A stretch of 64,000 bases of DNA, taken from Candidatus Lernaella stagnicola. GTDB taxonomy: Bacteria; Lernaellota; Lernaellaia; Lernaellales; Lernaellaceae. The stretch spans positions 1 to 64,000 of the forward strand of contig JAVCCK010000034.1 in the NCBI GenBank assembly GCA_030765525.1, in the 5' to 3' direction. The notes beneath the pieces were generated by a model. It made no database searches, was not told where the DNA came from, and saw only the letters and a program-made list of their open reading frames with translations. The translations under genes and the position numbers were made by a program. Positions 55,374 through 64,000 of this stretch are shown here, piece by piece; within the stretch, counting starts at the first letter, position 1, and each line of letters opens with the position of its first letter.

Positions 55374-57293
55374 ATGACCGAAAAAAACACGAGCAAGAAA
55401 GCGTCGGGCATCGGCGCAACGGTGGCGACGTATTTCGCGTTTGGCCTGCTTAGCGGTCTGGCGTGGGGATTAATCTACGGCATCGTCGAGGCCTTCGCTT
55501 CGGCCGCCTTCCCCTACGGCATGTTCCGATTGGCCATTGAAACCGTGGCGCGCGACGTCGGCGACGGCCTGCGATGGGGCGTGATATGGGGCCTCGTGGC
55601 GTCGGTATACGGTTTCGCCCTCACGAAAATTTCCGGCGACGGTCGCCGTGCAGTCATACCGATGCTGATGGCCGTCCTTTTCTGGTTGCTGGGCATCGTC
55701 CTGTTTGCCGCGCATTTGGTGCAGGGGCTCGAGCAAAAGCTGCCCCTGCCGTATCAGGATCACGTCACGCCGCGGGTATTTCTGACGCGTTTTATCTGGC
55801 CGCTGGTTTCCTTCACCGTGACGGTCAAGCCCGTGCTGGTGCTGGCGCTGCTGTTCTTGAGTTTCCTGATTCCGGCCGCGCTGGCGCTGGGCGTGTTTTT
55901 CATGCTGCGTGGTCGCCTGCCGAAAAAGCCTTTCGGGCGTATCCCCTCGCTGGCCATGACGCGCAAGACGGCGATCGCGGCGGGGGCGGTTGTCTTCCTG
56001 GGTATCGCGGTGATTATTGCGCCCAAGGCGATGGGTCGCCCGCAGGGTGCGCCGAACGTGCTGATGGTCAGCATCGATACGTTGCGCGCCGACGGCTTGA
56101 GTTGCTACGGCAACAAGAATCTCACTAGTCCGGTGATCGACAAACTGGCCGAGAAGGGCACCCGCTACGAGAACTTCTACTCGCACGCCCCCTGGACGCT
56201 GCCCGGTCACGTTTCCATGCTCACCGGCTTGATCCCCGACGTGCACGGCACCTACCTGCTCGACCGCCAGATACCGCGCGAGGCGCCGCTGCTGGCCGAG
56301 GTGTTCAAGAACGCCGGGTTCCACACCTTTGCGATGACCAGCAATTTTCTGGTTAGTCCGCCCTATGGTTTCGGACGGGGATTCGACCGCTTCTTGTTCC
56401 GTCCCGAAGCCGAGGCGCGGGAAGTCAACGACGGCGCGATGAAACTCATCAACCGGGCCCGGGAACCGTGGTTCGGATTCGTCCATTACTTCGATCCGCA
56501 TTTGCCGTATTCGCCCACTCCGGCTTCGCGTCGGGATTTGGGCATTGCCGGGCCGACCGTGCGGGAAGTCGACGAAGCCATGACGCACCTGCTGTATCGC
56601 TTCGTTGACATCTACTTGCCCTACGATCAGGAAAAGAAGGACATCGTGCGGCTGCTTTACGACGGCGAAGTGCGCGACGTCGATCGGGCGCTGGGCGGTT
56701 TGCTTAAGGGAATCAGGGACCGCTTCGGGCTGGACAACACGATAGTGATCATCACCGCCGATCACGGCGAAGAATTCTTCGAACATGGTTGGAACGGCCA
56801 CTCGGTGGCACTGCACGACGAGTCGCTGCGCGTGCCGTTGATTCTGGCGGGCAAAGGCGTGGCCAAAGGCGTGGTGCGGCAGGAGATCACCTCGATGTCG
56901 ATGCTGCCGCCGCTGGTGATGGATTTGGCCGGGCTGGCCGATCCGCTCAAACGCGACTGGCGCAAGATTCGCGAGCACGACAACGCTTACGGTCACACGA
57001 ACGCGTTCGGCAACCATCGATACAGCTATCGCAACGGCGGCTGGACATTCCTGACCGAAACCGATTTCACCTACGGCGAACGCCATATCCAACGGCCGCC
57101 GATGCTTTTTGACGACCGGGCCGAAATCAACGACCTGCTGGCCGCGAAGCCCGCCGAGGCCGACAAGCGGCGGGATGATATGGACCATTACGTCGGCCGC
57201 GAACTCAAGGCCTACGGCCAAATGGAAAGTTCCTCGGTGGAGTTGGATGAGACGCGTACCGATCGTCTGCGCGAACTGGGCTACATCAACTGA
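55374..57293 (+). CDS. Membrane sulfatase/phosphotransferase-like protein
   Basis: A 639-aa protein with five hydrophobic segments in the first 225 residues (VATYFAFGLLSGLAWGLIYG; later TAIAAGAVVFLGIAVIIAPK) and a periplasmic alkaline-phosphatase-fold domain. Motifs are NVLMVSIDTLRADGLSCYG (first metal Asp), HAPWTLPGHVSMLTG (nucleophile position), FDPHLPYSP and IITADHGEEFFEHGWNGH. At the place of the formylglycine Cys/Ser of sulfatases there is Thr (T-L-P-G-H), which favours a phosphotransferase-type enzyme or an unusual sulfatase. C-terminus ends LRELGYIN. Confidence 0.83.
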   Translation: MTEKNTSKKASGIGATVATYFAFGLLSGLAWGLIYGIVEAFASAAFPYGMFRLAIETVARDVGDGLRWGVIWGLVASVYGFALTKISGDGRRAVIPMLMAVLFWLLGIVLFAAHLVQGLEQKLPLPYQDHVTPRVFLTRFIWPLVSFTVTVKPVLVLALLFLSFLIPAALALGVFFMLRGRLPKKPFGRIPSLAMTRKTAIAAGAVVFLGIAVIIAPKAMGRPQGAPNVLMVSIDTLRADGLSCYGNKNLTSPVIDKLAEKGTRYENFYSHAPWTLPGHVSMLTGLIPDVHGTYLLDRQIPREAPLLAEVFKNAGFHTFAMTSNFLVSPPYGFGRGFDRFLFRPEAEAREVNDGAMKLINRAREPWFGFVHYFDPHLPYSPTPASRRDLGIAGPTVREVDEAMTHLLYRFVDIYLPYDQEKKDIVRLLYDGEVRDVDRALGGLLKGIRDRFGLDNTIVIITADHGEEFFEHGWNGHSVALHDESLRVPLILAGKGVAKGVVRQEITSMSMLPPLVMDLAGLADPLKRDWRKIREHDNAYGHTNAFGNHRYSYRNGGWTFLTETDFTYGERHIQRPPMLFDDRAEINDLLAAKPAEADKRRDDMDHYVGRELKAYGQMESSSVELDETRTDRLRELGYIN

Positions 57294-57311
57294 CCGGTCC
57301 TCTTCGGTGTT

Positions 57312-57340
57312 TGACAAGGTCCCGCCCCCCGCGAATAATC
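57312..57340 (+). promoter_or_regulatory. Sigma-70-type promoter of the hydratase pair
   Basis: A perfect TTGACA, a 17-bp spacer and AATAAT, 38 bp before the ATG at 57378. Confidence 0.75.
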
Positions 57341-57377
57341 GGGACCGCGGTAATTCATTCTCAATGCGGAGGCAGGC

Positions 57378-57818
57378 ATGATCGACCCGAAATTGGTTGG
57401 CAAAACCTACCCGCCTACGAAGTACGTGGTGGGCATCGAAAAAATCAAGGAGTACACCCGCGCGGTGGGCGAGACGAACCCGCTGTGCGTGGACGAGAAA
57501 GCCGCCGCGGCCGGCCCCTACGGGGAAATCGTGGCGCCGCCGACCTTCGCGGTTGTTTACACCAAGGACATGGCCGCGCAGTTCCTGTTCGATAAGGAAC
57601 TGGATTTGAACATGATGATGCTCGTGCATGGCGAGCAGGAATTCATTTTCCACAAAGCGGTCAAGCACAACGACACGATCATCACCACCGGCAAGCTGGC
57701 GTCGGCCGAGGCCCGCAAGCAGAATCTCGTGGTGACCTTTGAAGCGGAAAGCCGGGTCGGCGACGAACTGGTCACGATCAGCAGATTCACGTTCCTGGTT
57801 CGCGGAGGTGCGGCATGA
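57378..57818 (+). CDS. MaoC-like N-terminal (FAS1-type) dehydratase domain protein
   Basis: A 146-aa hotdog protein starting MIDPKLVGKTYPPTKYVVGI, with YTRAVGETNPLCVDEKAAAA and VAPPTFAVVYTKDMAAQFLF, typical of HadA-like partner subunits. Such subunits lack the catalytic Asp/His pair and pair with a MaoC protein to hydrate enoyl-CoA or dehydrate 3-hydroxyacyl-CoA. The MaoC gene follows with a four-base overlap. GCGGAGG ribosome site. Confidence 0.9.
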   Translation: MIDPKLVGKTYPPTKYVVGIEKIKEYTRAVGETNPLCVDEKAAAAGPYGEIVAPPTFAVVYTKDMAAQFLFDKELDLNMMMLVHGEQEFIFHKAVKHNDTIITTGKLASAEARKQNLVVTFEAESRVGDELVTISRFTFLVRGGAA

Positions 57819-58222
57819 AAAAGCTGGGCGACGTCAACGTGGGCGACACGTTTGGATTGAAGCACACGGTCGGCAAGTACGATCCGATTTTCTACGCCGG
57901 GGCCTCCGGCGATTTCAACTTGATCCACATCGATCCCGAGTTCGGCAAGATGGTCGGGTTGGGCGGAAGCATCCTGCAGGGCCTGTGCACGATGGCCTTC
58001 ACGGCGCGCGCCCACACCGATTGGGCGGGCGATCCGTACGCCCTGCGGCGCATCAAAGTGCGCTTCTCTTCACCGGTGCGGCCCGATGACACGGTGGAGG
58101 TCAAAGCCGAAGTGACCGAGGTGGTCGACGGCGTGGCCAAGACGCGCTTCAACGCGGTCAACCAGGCCGGCGAGGAAGTGATCACCATGGCCGAAGCCGA
58201 CATCGTGTTGGCCGGGGACTGA
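57815..58222 (+). CDS. MaoC-family hydratase (catalytic partner)
   Basis: A 135-aa hotdog protein with the hydratase motif YAGASGDFNLIHIDPEFGKM (Asp and His catalytic pair) and GSILQGLCTMAFTARA. With the upstream partner it should form an (R)-specific enoyl-CoA hydratase or 3-hydroxyacyl-thioester dehydratase heterodimer, like HadAB. ATGA overlap with the previous gene gives equal expression. Confidence 0.92.
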   Translation: MKKLGDVNVGDTFGLKHTVGKYDPIFYAGASGDFNLIHIDPEFGKMVGLGGSILQGLCTMAFTARAHTDWAGDPYALRRIKVRFSSPVRPDDTVEVKAEVTEVVDGVAKTRFNAVNQAGEEVITMAEADIVLAGD

Positions 58223-58247
58223 GCATCGCGCACCGAACGAGGATCGC

Positions 58248-60299
58248 ATGAAGCTCTGGAAACTCTTCCTGGTGTTGCTGCTGGCGGCGCTGCTGTTTGC
58301 GGCGGCCGCCTGCGGCGACGACGATGACGACGACCACGACGACGACGAAACCGACGACGACACCGCCGGGGACGACGACGCATCTCCAAGCGAACTGGTT
58401 GCTCTCGCGCAAGCACTCGCCGATACGTGGATCGATTCCTACGAACCGGAAACCATGGGCTGGAGCTGGGATTCCGGCGTGGTCATGCTGGGCATGTGGG
58501 ATCTCTACGAACTCACCGGCGAAACGACCTATCGGCAGTATGTGAAAGATTGGCTCGATTACCACATCGCCGCCGGCTACACGATTGCTTACAACGACCA
58601 CGTGCCGCCGGCGCGGCTGGCCGTGCGCCTCTTCGAACAGACCGGCGGGGCCGAGTATCGCGCCGCTGTCGACGCCACGAAAGCCTACGTTTTTGAACAG
58701 GCCGACCGCCTGCCAGACGGTGCGCTGGTGCATATGGGCTGGACGACGCCGCAGCAGATTTGGGTCGATTCGCTCTTTATGGCCACGCCCTTCTTGGAAG
58801 AAGCGGGCGCGTTGGACAACGATGCCGATTGCTTTGCCGAGGCCGAATTGCAGTTCCGTGTCTTCGCCGAGCATCTGCAGGATCCCGACGCGGGGATGTA
58901 CCGCCATCGCTACGATGCGAATGACGAATCGGTCACCCCGGTCGAGGCCGATTTCTGGGGCCGGGGCAACGCGTGGGTCATCGCCGCCTCGGGCACAGCC
59001 GCGCGGTTGTTGCCGGAGGATTTGGCGGGACGTGCGGCGGTCGTGCAGCGTTTCGTGACCCAAGCCGAAGCGATGGCCGCGCTGCAGGATGAAAACGGGC
59101 GGTGGCATACGATCATGAATCGTCCGGATACGTACTTGGAAACCAGCGTCGGGCCGTTGTTCGCCTACGGTGTCTATCAAGCGGCGACGGTCGAAACGAT
59201 CGACGAGGATTTGCTCGTCGCAGCGGATAACGCGCTGCTCGGCGCGCTGGATCAGGTGGTGGCCGACGAGCACGGCAACGCGCTGCTGCTCGGCACGTCC
59301 TACGGCACCGGGCCGGGGACTTGGGAGCTCTACGAAGAAGTGCTGAAGGGCGAGCAGGTGAACTACGGCATCGGCGCGACGATCCTGGCCGTGTGCGCCC
59401 GCGAGAAGCTGGAGCGCGCCGCCGCCTTGCCGCCGCCGGGCATGACCGACGAGACGTACATTCCCGAACCAGAGGGAGACGACCCGGTCGCGTGGGGCTA
59501 CTTCTACATGGCGCGCGGCGATTTCCGTTCGGCGCTCACGTCCCTCGAAGCGGCGGTGGACGAATCGACGATCGACCCCGACGCGCAATCGGGCGTGATG
59601 CTGATCGAGGCGATACGCTTGGGAATGGCCGTGCTGGCCGGCATCGACGAGTGGTACGTCGAACAGATCGACATGACGGAACTGATTGCGTCGTTGCTTA
59701 CCCAAGCCCGCGACACCGGCGGCACGCTCGTGGAACGCAGCGAGGGCGTGGTCGTCAACGAAGATTTCAGCCGCGTGGTCGAGCGCCTCGTGCTGACCGA
59801 GCAGGGCGGGTCGACGGGGATCGGTACGGTGGAGATCGACCTGGGCGAGGCGTATCTGCTGCAGGCGGTCGGGCATTTGCTGGTCGGCGCGGCGGACGTG
59901 GCCGAAGGTTTCGGGTTGATCGAAACGACCGCCGCGCTCGGTGAGCGGAACCCGATTCTTCGTTTTTTGGATCGCCTGCCGCTTCTGCCCAAGGCCGACC
60001 TGGCGCTGGTGGGGCAGGGCTTGGATTCGTTGGTCGCCGCGATTGACTCGCTGGTGGTGGCGATTGAAACCATCGACGCCGAGACCGACGATCAGTCCGA
60101 CGACCTGGTGCCGAAAAACATCGTTCATCTGGAAGGCGATTTTTCGCTGCCGGGAATTATGCTGCCCACGCCGCTGGAGGAATTGCTCGGATTTGATCCG
60201 CGGGAATTTTTCGGCGACGATCCCTTGCCGCAGGCACTGATCGACGTACTTTACAAAGTGCGCAACGTGCTTTCGATGATCAGGATGTTTCTGCCCTAG
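58248..60299 (+). CDS. Asp-rich lipoprotein with GH88/105-like domain
   Basis: A 683-aa lipoprotein. The signal ends FAAAAC with Cys22, followed directly by an Asp-rich linker (GDDDDDDHDDDETDDDTAGD). Residues 50-400 form an (alpha/alpha)6-barrel-like domain: GWSWDSGVVMLGMWDLYELT, HMGWTTPQQIWVDSLFMATP and VEADFWGRGNAWVIAASGTA, the last matching the G-RGN-x-W motif of GH88/105 unsaturated uronyl hydrolases. The C-terminal 280 residues are helical and unassigned. It would act on polysaccharide fragments at the cell surface or in the periplasm. The start is near the hydratase stop, so cotranscription is possible. Confidence 0.8.
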   Translation: MKLWKLFLVLLLAALLFAAAACGDDDDDDHDDDETDDDTAGDDDASPSELVALAQALADTWIDSYEPETMGWSWDSGVVMLGMWDLYELTGETTYRQYVKDWLDYHIAAGYTIAYNDHVPPARLAVRLFEQTGGAEYRAAVDATKAYVFEQADRLPDGALVHMGWTTPQQIWVDSLFMATPFLEEAGALDNDADCFAEAELQFRVFAEHLQDPDAGMYRHRYDANDESVTPVEADFWGRGNAWVIAASGTAARLLPEDLAGRAAVVQRFVTQAEAMAALQDENGRWHTIMNRPDTYLETSVGPLFAYGVYQAATVETIDEDLLVAADNALLGALDQVVADEHGNALLLGTSYGTGPGTWELYEEVLKGEQVNYGIGATILAVCAREKLERAAALPPPGMTDETYIPEPEGDDPVAWGYFYMARGDFRSALTSLEAAVDESTIDPDAQSGVMLIEAIRLGMAVLAGIDEWYVEQIDMTELIASLLTQARDTGGTLVERSEGVVVNEDFSRVVERLVLTEQGGSTGIGTVEIDLGEAYLLQAVGHLLVGAADVAEGFGLIETTAALGERNPILRFLDRLPLLPKADLALVGQGLDSLVAAIDSLVVAIETIDAETDDQSDDLVPKNIVHLEGDFSLPGIMLPTPLEELLGFDPREFFGDDPLPQALIDVLYKVRNVLSMIRMFLP

Positions 60300-60303
60300 G
60301 CCG

Positions 60304-61500
60304 TTATTGGCCCATGACTCGTTCGCCCGCGAAAATCAGGTGGGGCACACCCGCCGGGTCGACCGCGAGTTCCATGCCGATGAAACCGGGCTCGAACCCC
60401 GCCACTTCGCCGACTTCCCAACTGGTGGCCGTGCGGTGGGCCATGTAGCCTTGCGCCGTTTGCGTGTCGCGGAAAGCGATGAAAGGCTCGTCGCCGGACA
60501 CCGCCAGATCGATATGCTCGTTTTTCAAATTGAGGGAGCCGCCGGCCACGATTTCCATCCGCCAGCCGCCGGGTTCCGTTTCATCCTGCACCATGTACAC
60601 CAGCCCGACGCTGCTCGGGCAGAGGATGTGCGACCGCCCTTGCTCATCGACGCTGATGTGCGGCACGGGGTAGAAGTCGATTTCGGGCATGACCGACTTG
60701 CCTTGCCACTTACCGTAGAACCATTCGAAATGGAACAAGGTGCAGGCATCGTTGATGCCCTTGTGCCGCAGAAACACGAGGCGGGCGTTGCTTTCGTGTT
60801 GGCGGTTGAACGCGAGTTCGGGATAGGCGGCGTCCAAAAACTCGTTGAGTTCGAGCCAGGAGTCGCCGACGAAAACCTGGTGCGACAAGTCGTACTCGCC
60901 GAAGACGGCATGGATGAAGCCGAAAGGCGATTGCGCCATCGTGAAGTATTTCGCCGCGCCGGGCCCGGGCTGCATGGGATAGATGTCGACGCGATCATCC
61001 TGGACCGATAGATGCGTGGGCGCGCCGTCCAGTGAAAACAGGACATGAATGCGTCCGGCGAAGTCGGGCAGGATCGCCGGCTGAGCGTACGTCCACCACG
61101 TGTTGTTGGCGAGGATGAGCGGATCGCGCCAGACGCCGCTGGGGCCGCGGCGCAGGAGAAACAGCAGTTCCCGATCTTCGGTGCCGGCCCGCAAATATTC
61201 TTTGATGCGTCGCACCGTCACCAGGGCCAGCGAGCCGTCGTCGAGGTAGCCCATGCTGGGGGCGAGGGTGGCCGGCGCGGGCGTGCGCTGGAAAAAGAAA
61301 CCGTCCCCGTCCCAAGCGCCGAGCCACAAACCGTAGATGCGGGTTGTCGAGTCGTCGGCGCCGTCGGTGATGTTGCCCTCGACGCCGTCGGGTTTGGGGT
61401 CATCAAAGGAGGCGCGAGTGGATGGTTCGTCGCCGCAGCCCGCCCAAAGTAATCCCAAAGCGCACAAGAGAATGACGAAATGGCGGGTCGGAGCGGTCAT
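60304..61500 (-). CDS. Putative beta-propeller lipoprotein
   Basis: A 398-aa exported protein with signal and lipobox (VILLCALGLLWAGC, Cys22), then an acidic linker. The body has repeated short blocks ending in H-V-L-F-S or H-I-L-C (GRIHVLFSLDGAPTHLSV, GFIHAVFGEYDLSHQVFV, GRSHILCPSSVGLVYMV, GVPHLIFAGERVMG), the pattern of exo-sialidase-like or hemopexin-like propellers. No catalytic residues are evident. It ends four bases from the convergent GH88/105 gene. Confidence 0.7.
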   Translation of the reverse strand: MTAPTRHFVILLCALGLLWAGCGDEPSTRASFDDPKPDGVEGNITDGADDSTTRIYGLWLGAWDGDGFFFQRTPAPATLAPSMGYLDDGSLALVTVRRIKEYLRAGTEDRELLFLLRRGPSGVWRDPLILANNTWWTYAQPAILPDFAGRIHVLFSLDGAPTHLSVQDDRVDIYPMQPGPGAAKYFTMAQSPFGFIHAVFGEYDLSHQVFVGDSWLELNEFLDAAYPELAFNRQHESNARLVFLRHKGINDACTLFHFEWFYGKWQGKSVMPEIDFYPVPHISVDEQGRSHILCPSSVGLVYMVQDETEPGGWRMEIVAGGSLNLKNEHIDLAVSGDEPFIAFRDTQTAQGYMAHRTATSWEVGEVAGFEPGFIGMELAVDPAGVPHLIFAGERVMGQ

Positions 61501-61569
61501 GCTGCCCCCGGAGAACCTAAACGAAGTACATCACTCAATATAAGAAAAAAGAGGCGGCGGGGCAAACGC

Positions 61570-63282
61570 TTATTCGTTTTTGTTTCGGATTTTTTCCCAT
61601 TCGGCCAACTGCCGACGCACGGCCGGGGCCATCGGGTGCTCCGGAGCCGCATCCAGAAAACGCTGCAAAAAGGAGGTCGCGGTCGCCGTGGAGCCTTGGT
61701 GCTGCAAGGTCATGGCCGCGCCGAGGTGAATCGTGGCCGCGCACCGGTGCCGCGCGGTCAAACCATCGGCAAGATTCGCCGGGGCGAGACTGGCCGCCGT
61801 GACCACGAGGCGTCCCAACAACGCGCCGGCCTTGGCGTCGCAGGGGTCGGCTTCCAGCAGTAGGCGCAGGTCTTCGTAGGCGACCTCATCCAGCCCCAAC
61901 TCGATGGCCGCATGGGCGCGGTTGCGTCGAGCCTTGAGGTTCGCGGGTTGCCGGGCCACGGCCCGCTCGAAGATCGGATAGGCTTCCCGGAAGCGGTTCG
62001 TTTCGGCCAGCACGGTGCCGTAGTTATTGAGCGCCTCGGAGGACTGCGGTTCCTTTTGCACGTTGTCGGCCCAGAGCTTTTCCGGCGACGCCCACACTCC
62101 CGCGCGTACGACGGTGTAGGCGGTGAAGGCGGCGAGCAGCACCAGCACGGGAATCAGCCGCGCACGTTGCGGCAGGCGCTCGGCGGCGAGGCTCCACAAC
62201 GCGACCCACAGCAGGCTGCCGGCCGCGGCGGGCAGGTAGTAGTAGTGTTCGGCGACCGGCCGCACCAGCGGCACAAGCCCGGCGGTCGGAGCGATTGTCG
62301 CGGCAAACCAAATCAGCGCGAGCAAAAACACGGGCCGGTGGCGGGCGACCTTGATGGCCGCTCCGAACAAGAGCAGCCAGGCCGCAACGGCGCTCGCCAC
62401 GATCCAGCCGGAGGTCCAGTTCGCCAAATTGATATCGTGAATGGCCCGCAATCGGTGGGGTACCAGCGTGAGCGCGAACGCGTTGAGTGTCAGACGGGGG
62501 AGGGCCAAAAGGCGATCCCATAGCGGCGTGGTCACCGCCTTGTGGCCGTGGCTGATGCCCAGCACGCCCCAACGCCACCCCGCGTAAGCCAAGGCCAGCC
62601 CGGCCAGCAGGGCGATGACCGCCACGAGTTGCTTTTCCGTGCGACGACCGACCGCGAGCAGGTACGCGACCGCCGGTACTATCAGCACCAAGGCGTTGGG
62701 TTTGGACAGCAACGCCGCGATATACGCCAAAGCGGCCAGGGCGAGCCATTTTGGGTCCACCTTCCCCTCATCGGTGGCGCGAGCGATGCCGTAGAGCGTG
62801 AGCAGCGAAAACGCGCCGACCATCACACCACCGCGGTTGGCGATGAGGCACACTTGCTCGGTGCACAGCGGATGGACGGCGAAGAGGAGGCCGGTGAGCA
62901 GGGCGGGCAGTTCCCGGCGGAAAAGCGTCAGGGCCAAACCGTACAAGGCCAGCGCGGCCAGGGCGTGCAGCAACACGTTGGTCAGTCGTTGCAGCGGGGC
63001 GCTCCGGCCGAAGAGCGCCGTTTCCAGGTGGAAGGTCGCGGCCTGCATCGGCCGGTAAAAACCCATGACGCGCGGGTGTTGATTGAAGCGGCCCAAGTCC
63101 TGCGTGAAATAGCGCGGCAGGTTGGCGTGGTCGTCGAGAGTCCGGTTGGCCGCGACCAGGGAGATGTCGTCCCACAGGTAGGGCCCAGGCAGGCTACGGG
63201 CGTACACCGCCAGCGTCGCCAGCACGATCAACAACGATCCAACCAGACGCGCGCAGCGCGCCTTCTTTGTCTTTGTGGACAT
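61570..63282 (-). CDS. Multispan glycosyltransferase-like protein with TPR tail (TMTC type)
   Basis: A 570-aa protein. About ten hydrophobic segments follow the start MSTKTKKARCARLVGSLLIV. The first loop carries LPGPYLWDDISLVAANRTLD, with the DD pair typical of GT-C O-mannosyltransferases of TMTC style. After about residue 400 come TPR units (SSEALNNYGTVLAETNRFRE, AYPIFERAVARQPANLKARR). It probably glycosylates exported proteins or a lipid. The ATG at 63282 is preferred over a longer frame. It is divergent from the partial gene at the right end. Confidence 0.82.
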   Translation of the reverse strand: MSTKTKKARCARLVGSLLIVLATLAVYARSLPGPYLWDDISLVAANRTLDDHANLPRYFTQDLGRFNQHPRVMGFYRPMQAATFHLETALFGRSAPLQRLTNVLLHALAALALYGLALTLFRRELPALLTGLLFAVHPLCTEQVCLIANRGGVMVGAFSLLTLYGIARATDEGKVDPKWLALAALAYIAALLSKPNALVLIVPAVAYLLAVGRRTEKQLVAVIALLAGLALAYAGWRWGVLGISHGHKAVTTPLWDRLLALPRLTLNAFALTLVPHRLRAIHDINLANWTSGWIVASAVAAWLLLFGAAIKVARHRPVFLLALIWFAATIAPTAGLVPLVRPVAEHYYYLPAAAGSLLWVALWSLAAERLPQRARLIPVLVLLAAFTAYTVVRAGVWASPEKLWADNVQKEPQSSEALNNYGTVLAETNRFREAYPIFERAVARQPANLKARRNRAHAAIELGLDEVAYEDLRLLLEADPCDAKAGALLGRLVVTAASLAPANLADGLTARHRCAATIHLGAAMTLQHQGSTATATSFLQRFLDAAPEHPMAPAVRRQLAEWEKIRNKNE

Positions 63283-63343
63283 CAAATCGTCCCAGATGAT
63301 AGGATGCGCGAGCACCGTAACGCAACCGGAACGGACTAGTTCG

Positions 63344-64000
63344 ATGACCAGCGAAACGGCATCGCCGCCCCGCGCCTACGCCGAGAAAGTCGCCTTTGCC
63401 GCGATCGGCGTCGGGCTCTTGGTGCGCCTGCTGATCGCCATACAACCGGCGGTGTCGCTGGTGCCGATCTGTCTGGCCGACGACACCTTCTATTATTTGC
63501 GCATCGCCGAAAACATCTTGGCCGGGCACGGGGCGAGTTTCGACGGCGTGGTGGCGACCAATGGTTACCACCCGTTATGGATGCTGGTTTCGATGGCGGC
63601 GGTCGCGCTGACCGGCGAGGCGGTAGCGGCGTCGCGCGTCTTACTGGTGCTGCTGGCGTTGATCGGGGCGGGCAACGCGCTGCTGTTTTGGCGCTTGATG
63701 CGTGACAGTCTCGGGCCGCTGCCCGCCTTGTGGGCGGCGTGCGTGTGGTCGCTGTCGCCGTACCTGCTGTTCACCGAAATGATGGGCGTGGAAGCGCCGC
63801 TGATGATGCTGGGCGCGTTGGCCGCGCTCAACGTTTACCACGGTATGCGCGCTCAAGAGCCGTCACGGCGGCAGTGGCTGCTGCTCGGCGGCTTACTCGG
63901 CCTGACGCTGCTGGCGCGTACCGACGCTGTTTTGCTGGCGGTGTTGCTGGCGCTGGACGCGGCGGTTATCCACTGGTGGCGGCGGCGCGGGGACGCCCCG
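63344..64000 (+). CDS. GT-C/GT39-like glycosyltransferase, 3' end outside window
   Basis: An open frame of 219 codons runs off the window. It starts MTSETASPPRAYAEKVAFAA, has a first helix (IGVGLLVRLLIAIQPAVSLV) and a loop CLADDTFYYLRIAENILAGH. The DD(T)FYY-x-R pattern is the metal/donor-binding first loop of GT39/GT83-type mannosyltransferases. Four more helices follow, with LLGGLLGLTLLARTDAVLLA near the cut. It is probably paired functionally with the divergent TMTC-like gene. Confidence 0.8.
   Translation, partial: MTSETASPPRAYAEKVAFAAIGVGLLVRLLIAIQPAVSLVPICLADDTFYYLRIAENILAGHGASFDGVVATNGYHPLWMLVSMAAVALTGEAVAASRVLLVLLALIGAGNALLFWRLMRDSLGPLPALWAACVWSLSPYLLFTEMMGVEAPLMMLGALAALNVYHGMRAQEPSRRQWLLLGGLLGLTLLARTDAVLLAVLLALDAAVIHWWRRRGDAP

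Noticed and set aside
55470-57668. A 732-codon minus-strand frame
   Set aside because: Antisense to the sulfatase-like and hydratase genes and low in hydrophobic core patterns.

Overview
The window looks like a chromosomal segment of a GC-rich, Gram-negative, heterotrophic bacterium. The evidence is a set of lipoproteins with a lipobox, zapA followed by a 6S RNA and the RNase Y gene, a PgpH-type HD phosphodiesterase, an NtrY-like kinase beside a DUF4390 gene, and proteins carrying long Asp-rich runs (DDD, DDT, AGDDD). Asp-rich proteins of this kind are common in deltaproteobacterial lineages and some candidate phyla; placing the organism more exactly is inference only.

Positions 1-14,280 are accessory DNA ending at a tRNA-Arg(TCT) gene, a typical integration target. 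The left part (1-7.9 kb) is a worn defence island on the minus strand. It holds an intact SIR2-HerA pair, a DUF3883 (NO VEIN-type) nuclease-like gene, a decayed DNA methyltransferase, a clipped secreted nuclease with an ankyrin scrap, and another gene broken by a stop and a frameshift. Two 130-bp direct repeats (832-961 and 7348-7477) enclose most of it. Next come a short minus-strand operon (RNase HI, a 56-aa peptide, an unknown protein) and a plus-strand operon of seven mostly overlapping genes (9,966-14,022). That operon looks like a plasmid or phage replication and maintenance module. Its tandem winged-helix protein has five 23/24-bp tandem repeats inside the coding sequence, as in the phage lambda O origin.

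From 14.3 kb the DNA looks like ordinary chromosome. 14.3-19.9 kb is a minus-strand operon: ParA-like ATPase, Lys-rich membrane protein, degenerate receiver plus DUF4388 protein, and a membrane zinc-metalloprotease-like TPR protein. 20.1-25.3 kb carries pgpH, an NtrY-like kinase and a DUF4390 protein. 25.4-35.7 kb carries an SGNH hydrolase, a zinc-ribbon membrane protein, three tandem alkaline-phosphatase-superfamily enzymes predicted for the cytosol, a membrane anchor and a Tat/lipoprotein location, a small helical protein, a membrane protein, a PHP phosphoesterase and queC.

35.7-36.9 kb has no gene of normal size. It contains five tiny minus-strand genes (26-40 codons), each encoding one membrane helix and sharing an N-terminal pattern (M-x-E-[IL]-x-x-N, with one extra residue at the start of the fifth). 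They have ribosome sites, and the cluster ends at an intrinsic terminator. A sixth, unrelated-looking one with its own terminator is at 41,963-42,040. I regard this microprotein cluster as the most likely undescribed system here.

36.9-41.8 kb is a minus-strand GH35 / unknown / GT39 operon. 42.4-48.2 kb holds a Kazal-type lipoprotein, an agmatine-deiminase-family protein with an Asp-rich tail, secG, tRNA-Leu(GAG) with a duplicated 3' half, and zapA-6S RNA-rny. 48.5-64 kb holds a MoxR/VWA pair, an MFS transporter, an acyl-CoA synthetase alpha-type protein, an azoreductase, an inositol-phosphatase-family enzyme, a membrane sulfatase-like protein, two hotdog hydratases, a GH88/105-like lipoprotein, a second lipoprotein and two GT-C glycosyltransferases, the last cut by the window end.
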